64,000 nucleotides of DNA from Amnibacterium sp. CER49 (lineage in GTDB: Bacteria; Actinomycetota; Actinomycetes; Actinomycetales; Microbacteriaceae): NCBI RefSeq assembly GCF_029846255.1, contig NZ_JARVWQ010000001.1, positions 1,860,001 to 1,924,000 on the forward strand. The letters run 5' to 3'. A program made the position numbers and the translations under genes. The notes below the pieces were generated by a model that was given only the letters and a program-made list of their open reading frames with translations, did no database searches and was not told the origin of the DNA. This document shows, piece after piece, positions 59,353 to 64,000 of the stretch (within the stretch, counting starts at the first letter, position 1; each line of letters starts with the position of its first letter).

Positions 59353-61314
59353 TCAGATCTCGACGTCGCTGCCCATCGTCACGGTGCGGGTGGAGGGGAG
59401 GCGGAACCGGCCGGCCGGGTCGGCCGCGTTGTGCGCGAGGCCGACGAAGAGCGCCTTGCGCCACGCGACCATGCCGTGGTGCGGGATCGTGCGGATCGCG
59501 CCGCGGGAGATGAAGTACGACACCTGCTCGAGCTGCTCGGGGGTCAGGTTGATCGCGCCCGCCGCGCTCGCGGCCTGCAGGGCGCGCGGCACGTCCGGCG
59601 CCTCCGAGAAGCCGAACCGGATCGTGAGGTGGTCGATGCCGTCGTCGGAGTAGCCGAGGTCGTCGTAGGTGAACGCCTTCTCGGGCGGCGCGAACGGCAC
59701 CCGCAGCACGATGACGGAGATGATGATCACGTGCTCGTGGAGCACGTGGTTGTGCTCCACGTTCGCGCGGAGCGCCAGCGGGGTGGTGTCGCGGTTCGGG
59801 TGCGGGAACACGGCGACGCCCGGCACCCGGGGCAGGCGCTTCGCGCGCACCGCCTCGACGAACTGCTCGAGCGACCCCTCCTTGTCGCGCCGGTCGTCCG
59901 ACACGAGCTGGCGGCCGCGCCGCCAGGTGGTCATCACGATGAGGATCAGCACCGCGATGAGCAGCGGCACCCACCCGCCGTGGAGGATCTTCGAGAGGTT
60001 GCCGGCGAGGAACGTGAGCTCGAGGCCGCCGAACGCCAGCGCGGCGAGCGCGATCTTCCACGGCTTCCAGTGCCACAGCTTCGGCGCGACCATGAGCAGC
60101 AGGGCGGTGTCGACGACGAGGGCGCCCGTCACCGAGACGCCGTAGGCGGTGGCGAGACGGCTCGACGACTGGAACGTGAGCGCGACGGCGAGCACGCCGA
60201 GGAAGAGCAGGGCGTTCACGACCGGCAGGTAGATCTGGCCGCTCTCGCGCTGCGAGGTCTGCTTGATGGTGAGCGGTGGCAGCAGGCCGAGCTGCACCGC
60301 CTGCCGCGAGAGGGAGAACGCGCCCGAGATGACCGCCTGGCTCGCGATGATCGTCGCCGCGGTGGCGAGCACGACGACGGGGATGCGCGCCCAGTCGGGG
60401 AACAGCAGGAAGAACGGGTTCGCGACGGCCTTCGGGGAGCTCAGGATCAGCGACGCCTGCCCGAGGTAGTTCAGCGTGAGCGCCGGGAAGACGAGGTAGA
60501 ACCAGGCGCGCCGGATCGGCGAGCGGCCGAAGTGGCCCATGTCGGCGTAGAGCGCCTCGGCGCCCGTGATGGTGAGCACGACGGCACCCATCGCCACGAA
60601 CGCGATGTACGGGTGGGCGAAGATGAAGGCGATCGCGTACGTGGGCAGCAGCCCCTGCAGCACCGCGGGGTGCTGCACGACCATCACGAGCCCGGCCGCC
60701 GCGAGCACGGCGAACCAGAGCACCATGACGGGCCCGAAGAGGTTGCCGACCCGGCCGGTGCCGAAGCGCTGGATCGCGAACAGCCCGGTCAGGATGACCG
60801 CGGCGATCGGCACCACGAGGTGCGAGACCGCGGGCGCGGAGACCTCGATGCCCTCGACCGCGGAGAGCACCGAGATCGCGGGCGTGATGATCGAGTCGCC
60901 GTAGAAGAGCGCGACGCCGATCACGCCGACCACGATGAGGACACCGGCCCGCTTGCCGGCGCCGGTGTAGAGGCGCTGGGCGAGAGCCGCGAGGGCCATG
61001 ACGCCGCCCTCGCCGTTGTTGTCCGCGCGCATGAGCACCGCGAGGTACTTGATCGACACGATGATCGTGACGCTCCAGAACATGAGCGAGATGACGCCGT
61101 ACACGTCCCCCTGGGTCGCCTTGACGGCGCCGTTGTCGATCGTGAAGACGGTCTGCAGCGCGTAGAGCGGGCTCGTGCCGATGTCGCCGAAGACGACGCC
61201 GAGGGCGGCGAGCGCGACGGCGACGGCACCGTTGTGCCCGTGCCCGCCCGACTCGGCGGGGGCGTCGGCGGCGCCGGGGGCGGCCGTCCCGTCGGACTCG
61301 ACCGGGAGGGTCAT
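59353..61314 (-). CDS. kup: Potassium uptake protein Kup
   Basis: Membrane transporter of 653 residues that brings in potassium with protons. GDIGTSPLYALQTVF (about residues 41-55), about 12 membrane helices in the first 440 residues and a soluble C-terminal domain of about 190 residues fit the KUP family. GGAAGGAACGG lies before the ATG at 61314. It converges with the FAD dehydrogenase gene and is divergent from tal. Confidence 0.94.
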   Translation of the reverse strand: MTLPVESDGTAAPGAADAPAESGGHGHNGAVAVALAALGVVFGDIGTSPLYALQTVFTIDNGAVKATQGDVYGVISLMFWSVTIIVSIKYLAVLMRADNNGEGGVMALAALAQRLYTGAGKRAGVLIVVGVIGVALFYGDSIITPAISVLSAVEGIEVSAPAVSHLVVPIAAVILTGLFAIQRFGTGRVGNLFGPVMVLWFAVLAAAGLVMVVQHPAVLQGLLPTYAIAFIFAHPYIAFVAMGAVVLTITGAEALYADMGHFGRSPIRRAWFYLVFPALTLNYLGQASLILSSPKAVANPFFLLFPDWARIPVVVLATAATIIASQAVISGAFSLSRQAVQLGLLPPLTIKQTSQRESGQIYLPVVNALLFLGVLAVALTFQSSSRLATAYGVSVTGALVVDTALLLMVAPKLWHWKPWKIALAALAFGGLELTFLAGNLSKILHGGWVPLLIAVLILIVMTTWRRGRQLVSDDRRDKEGSLEQFVEAVRAKRLPRVPGVAVFPHPNRDTTPLALRANVEHNHVLHEHVIIISVIVLRVPFAPPEKAFTYDDLGYSDDGIDHLTIRFGFSEAPDVPRALQAASAAGAINLTPEQLEQVSYFISRGAIRTIPHHGMVAWRKALFVGLAHNAADPAGRFRLPSTRTVTMGSDVEI

Positions 61315-61484
61315 CGGCTTCCGTTCCTTCCCACCGGGCGGTTCGACCCGGGCGTGCGGTTCGTTCGTCGTCGCGGGCTCGCGGCGTGCAGAGGCACCCG
61401 GCGAGGGTATGCCAGGTGCGGCTCGCGTGCGCACACGGGCACGGCCGTCCGGACGTCCGGTGCGCACTTCTATTGCTAGTACTC

Positions 61485-61513
61485 TTGACTTTAGAAGCGC
61501 ACCGACCTACCGT
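61485..61513 (+). promoter_or_regulatory. Sigma-A-type promoter of tal-ribA
   Basis: TTGACT at 61485-61490, a 17-nt spacer and TACCGT at 61508-61513 form a well-spaced housekeeping promoter 32 bases before the transaldolase start. The AT-rich patch upstream (TATTGCTAGTACT, 61471-61483) stands out in the GC-rich background and may be an operator or the kup promoter. Confidence 0.7.
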
Positions 61514-61544
61514 CGGGCCACCTGCAACGGCGAAGGAGCAGCGG

Positions 61545-62720
61545 ATGACCGGCGCGGACGTGCGGCTCGACCTCGGCGGAGGACCCGCCCGGCCGAGGGG
61601 CGCGGTGCCCCCGGCGATCCGCGCGTTCGTGGAGGCGGGGATGAGCATCTGGCTCGACGACCTGAGCCGCGACCGCATCCGCAGCGGCGACCTGCCCCGC
61701 CTCGTCGAGGAGCGGCTCGTCTCCGGCATCACCACGAACCCGACGATCTTCGCCGCCGCGGTCAGCGGGACCGACGCCTACGACGAGCAGCTGGCGGAGC
61801 TGGCCCGCAGCGGCGCGAGCCCCGAGGAGGCGGCGTTCGCCGTCACCACCGATGACGTCGCAGCGGCCGCCGACGTGCTCGCTCCGCTGCATGCGGCCAC
61901 CGGCGGCCGGGACGGCTGGGTGTCGATCGAGGTGGGCGCGTCGGCCGCTCACGACAGCGCCGCGACCCTCGACGAGGCCCGGCGGCTCGCGGCGGCCGTC
62001 GCCCGGTCGAACGTGTTCGTCAAGATCCCGGCGACCCGTGCCGGGCTGCCCGCGATCACCGGCGCGCTTGCCGAGGGGATCCCCGTGAACGTCACGCTCG
62101 TGTTCTCGCTGCAGCGGTACCGCGAGGTGCTCGACGGCTTCCTCGCAGGTCTCGAGCAGGCGCTCGAGCAGGGGCGCGACCTCGGGGCCATCCGCTCGGT
62201 CGCGTCCTTCTTCGTGTCGCGCGTCGACAGCGCCGTCGACGCGCGGCTCCAGGCCCTCGGCTCGTCGGCGGCGCTCGCCCTGCGCGGGCGCGTCGCCGTC
62301 GCCGGCTGCCGGATCGCCGCGGCGATCCACGCCGAGACGTTCGCGTCGCCGCGGGCGCAGCGGCTGCTCGCCGCCGGCGCCACGCCGCAGCGGCTGCTCT
62401 GGGCCTCGACCGGCGTCAAGGACGAGGCGATGCGCGACACCCGCTACCTCGAGGAGCTCGTGCTGCCCGGAGCGATCAGCACGATGCCCGCGGCGACCCT
62501 CGAGGCGCTCGTCGACCACGGCCGGATCACAGGCGACACGGTGACCGGGCGGGCGGCGCAGGCGCGGGACGTGCTCGAGCGCCTCGCGGAGGCGGGGGTG
62601 TCGCTCGACGAGATCACCGCCGAGCTCGAGCGGGACGGCGTCGCGCGGTTCGCCCGCTCCGGCGAGGAGCTGCTCGCCACGGTGGCGTCGGCCCTCGAGC
62701 GCCCCGACGGCGCGGCATGA
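61545..62720 (+). CDS. tal: Transaldolase
   Basis: Pentose-phosphate enzyme of 391 residues. LVSGITTNPTIFAAAV, NVFVKIPATRAGLPA with the Schiff-base Lys, and INVTLVF-type NVTLVFSLQRY are the family landmarks; LLWASTGVKD follows. An N-terminal extension of about 30 residues precedes the usual start MSIWLDDLSRDRI. AGGAG lies before the ATG. It is coupled to ribA, with no transketolase or glucose-6-phosphate dehydrogenase near. Confidence 0.93.
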   Translation: MTGADVRLDLGGGPARPRGAVPPAIRAFVEAGMSIWLDDLSRDRIRSGDLPRLVEERLVSGITTNPTIFAAAVSGTDAYDEQLAELARSGASPEEAAFAVTTDDVAAAADVLAPLHAATGGRDGWVSIEVGASAAHDSAATLDEARRLAAAVARSNVFVKIPATRAGLPAITGALAEGIPVNVTLVFSLQRYREVLDGFLAGLEQALEQGRDLGAIRSVASFFVSRVDSAVDARLQALGSSAALALRGRVAVAGCRIAAAIHAETFASPRAQRLLAAGATPQRLLWASTGVKDEAMRDTRYLEELVLPGAISTMPAATLEALVDHGRITGDTVTGRAAQARDVLERLAEAGVSLDEITAELERDGVARFARSGEELLATVASALERPDGAA

Positions 62721-63331
62721 GCGCCGTGCTGCCGGCTCACGCGATCGACGGGCGCGTGCGCTTCGCCGTCGAGACCACCATCCCGACCGCCCATGGCCCG
62801 CTGCGGGTGCGCGGCTACCGCGACCTCGTCACGCGTGCCGAGCACCTCGCGCTCGTCGTCGACCCGATCGGCCCGGTGCCGGTCGTCCGGGTGCACTCGG
62901 AGTGCCTCACCGGCGAGGTCCTCGCCTCGGCGAAGTGCGAGTGCGGCCCTCAGCTCGATGCCGCGATCCGCACCGTCGTCGCGCAGGGCGGCGCGGTCGT
63001 GTACCTGCGGGGACACGAGGGCCGCGGCATCGGCCTGCTGAACAAGCTCCGCGCCTACCGGCTGCAGCAGGACGGGCTCGACACCGTCGACGCGAACACC
63101 GCGCTCGGCCTGCCGGTCGACGCCCGCGACTACGGCGCCGCGGCCGCGGTGCTGCGCGACCTGGGGATCGAGCGCGTCCGGCTGCTCACGAACAACCCGG
63201 ACAAGCTCGCGCAGCTCGAGGCGGCGGGGATCCGGATCGCGGAGCGACTGCCGCTCGTGCTCGAGAGCGGTGGCCCGAGCGACGACTACCTCGAGACGAA
63301 GCGGCGCCGCCTCGGCCACCTGCTCGGCTGA
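62717..63331 (+). CDS. ribA: GTP cyclohydrolase II RibA (stand-alone)
   Basis: Riboflavin-pathway enzyme of 204 residues. The zinc Cys are in HSECLTGEVLASAKCECGPQ, and YLRGHEGRGIGLLNKL is the catalytic loop. The dihydroxybutanone-phosphate synthase domain that is often fused is absent here. It starts inside the tal stop (ATGA). Ribose-phosphate supply for riboflavin may explain co-expression with transaldolase, which is inference. Confidence 0.92.
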   Translation: MSAVLPAHAIDGRVRFAVETTIPTAHGPLRVRGYRDLVTRAEHLALVVDPIGPVPVVRVHSECLTGEVLASAKCECGPQLDAAIRTVVAQGGAVVYLRGHEGRGIGLLNKLRAYRLQQDGLDTVDANTALGLPVDARDYGAAAAVLRDLGIERVRLLTNNPDKLAQLEAAGIRIAERLPLVLESGGPSDDYLETKRRRLGHLLG

Positions 63332-63341
63332 GCGGGCCTGG

Positions 63342-63632
63342 TCACCGGAGCCCTCGGTGCTCGCGCCAGCGCGTCGCCGCCTGATCGGCGGCCGCGCCGA
63401 CGAGGGCGACGAGCTCCGGCCGGTCGGGCACCCGGAAGGCGACGTAGGCCCCGCGGCCGCCCGCCGTCGGGCGCCCGTACGCCTTCACCGCGAGGTGCCC
63501 GTCGGGCAGCATGCGCACGTTCAGCGTCGTGAGCTCGAACTCCTCGCCGCGGCGGACGTCCCGCCACCGCAGCGCCTCGGGCACCGTCACGTTGATCGCG
63601 AGGGCGCTCACCTCGACCGTGTCGTCCGTCAT
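63342..63632 (-). CDS. Small conserved hypothetical protein
   Basis: Protein of 96 residues starting at ATG 63632. It is beta-rich in the first half (VEVSALAINVTVPEALRW, then FELTTLNVRMLPDGHLAVKAYG) and has a charged helical end (ADQAATRWREHRGLR). No family recognised. It converges with ribA and is divergent from the TPR gene. Confidence 0.6.
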   Translation of the reverse strand: MTDDTVEVSALAINVTVPEALRWRDVRRGEEFELTTLNVRMLPDGHLAVKAYGRPTAGGRGAYVAFRVPDRPELVALVGAAADQAATRWREHRGLR

Positions 63633-63707
63633 CCGGCCATCGTCGCCCCAGCACCACGATCCGTGGTCTGCTGGAGGTCCCACCCGTCCGGCAGCGAGAG
63701 GAGTCCC

Positions 63708-64000
63708 GTGCAGATCGACGACGACCGCTTCGACGAGGTGCTCGCGCACGCGAACCTGCTCGCCGACGCGGGCCGGCACGACGAGGCCGTGCCGCTCTTC
63801 CGGGCGCTCGTCGACGCGGGCGCGGCGCCGTTGAACCTGAACCTCGGGCTCAGCCTGCTCGAGCAGGGCGACCTCGAGGCCGCGCGGCGGGCCTTCGCGG
63901 CCGGCGCCGCGGCGGGCAGCGACGACTGCCGGTACGAGCTGGCCCAGATCCTCGAGCACGACGGCGACGTCGCCGCCGCAGAGGCGATCTACACCGAGCT
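63708..64000 (+). CDS. Tetratricopeptide-repeat protein, partial
   Basis: The first 97 residues of a protein cut by the window end. Repeated helix pairs (LADAGRHDEAVPLFRALVDAG, then LSLLEQGDLEAARRAFAAGA) fit TPR units that bind other proteins. GAGAGGAG lies just before GTG 63708. The total length and partner are unknown. Confidence 0.75.
   Translation, partial: MQIDDDRFDEVLAHANLLADAGRHDEAVPLFRALVDAGAAPLNLNLGLSLLEQGDLEAARRAFAAGAAAGSDDCRYELAQILEHDGDVAAAEAIYTE

Overview
The window is high-GC actinobacterial DNA, about 70% GC. It looks like a member of the Microbacteriaceae or a close relative. Many genes start with GTG, many starts lie 6-9 nt below a TAnnnT hexamer (leaderless type), and the marker genes are typically actinobacterial: SigK/RskA, CarD, IdeR, a GlnR-like orphan regulator, MutT1-type NUDIX plus phosphatase, DUF3263, DUF3027, WXG100, and GroEL under CIRCE. 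The genus assignment is inference.

Region 1 (158-10076) is a carbohydrate cluster. It holds an ABC sugar importer (binding protein and two permeases, no ATPase), a GH36 alpha-galactosidase, an SDR dehydrogenase, an SMP-30 type lactonase, a mutarotase-like protein, an enolase-superfamily dehydratase candidate and a GntR/FadR regulator. Together they read as import and hydrolysis of an alpha-galactoside, followed by oxidation of the sugar through lactone and aldonate to a 2-keto-3-deoxy acid. The importer may use the stand-alone MsiK-type ATPase at 36870-37967.

Region 2 (10434-12838) is a small decayed integrative island in tRNA-Lys. A 45-bp exact repeat of the tRNA 3' half marks both ends, an integrase C-terminal remnant lies beside the tRNA, and the cargo is three overlapping or closely spaced unknown genes plus one small convergent gene. 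A CTAG-rich array lies over the cargo promoter. This is the best candidate here for an undescribed system.

Region 3 (12869-15408) holds small proteins and sigK-rskA. Region 4 (15419-30512) is a phosphate block: pstSCAB with a PHO-box-like repeat, a NUDIX/phosphatase gene, ppk, a GlnR-like regulator, ygfZ, gpmA, phoU and a PhoR/PhoP-type two-component system. Region 5 (30550-35466) is carD, a fused ispDF (probable CTG start), cysS with an in-frame tandem-repeat insert, and rlmB. From memory, regions 4 and 5 follow an order also seen in Streptomyces.

Region 6 (35583-46396) holds a DUF4032 protein, the sugar ATPase, a DsbA-like protein, a gene-poor stretch with a tRNA-Thr 5' fragment and a zinc-ribbon peptide ahead of an intact tRNA-Thr, an alpha/beta hydrolase with Cys at the nucleophile position, an acyltransferase, msrB, DUF3263/LytR_C genes, groEL with CIRCE, and a WXG100 protein. 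Region 7 (46441-64000) holds a two-component system, a cold-shock protein, DUF3027, serC, ideR, an NlpC/P60 hydrolase, an HNH protein, a collapsed nucleoside hydrolase remnant, a GH3 enzyme, a set of redox enzymes, kup, tal, ribA and a partial TPR gene. No rRNA, CRISPR array or complete insertion sequence was seen.
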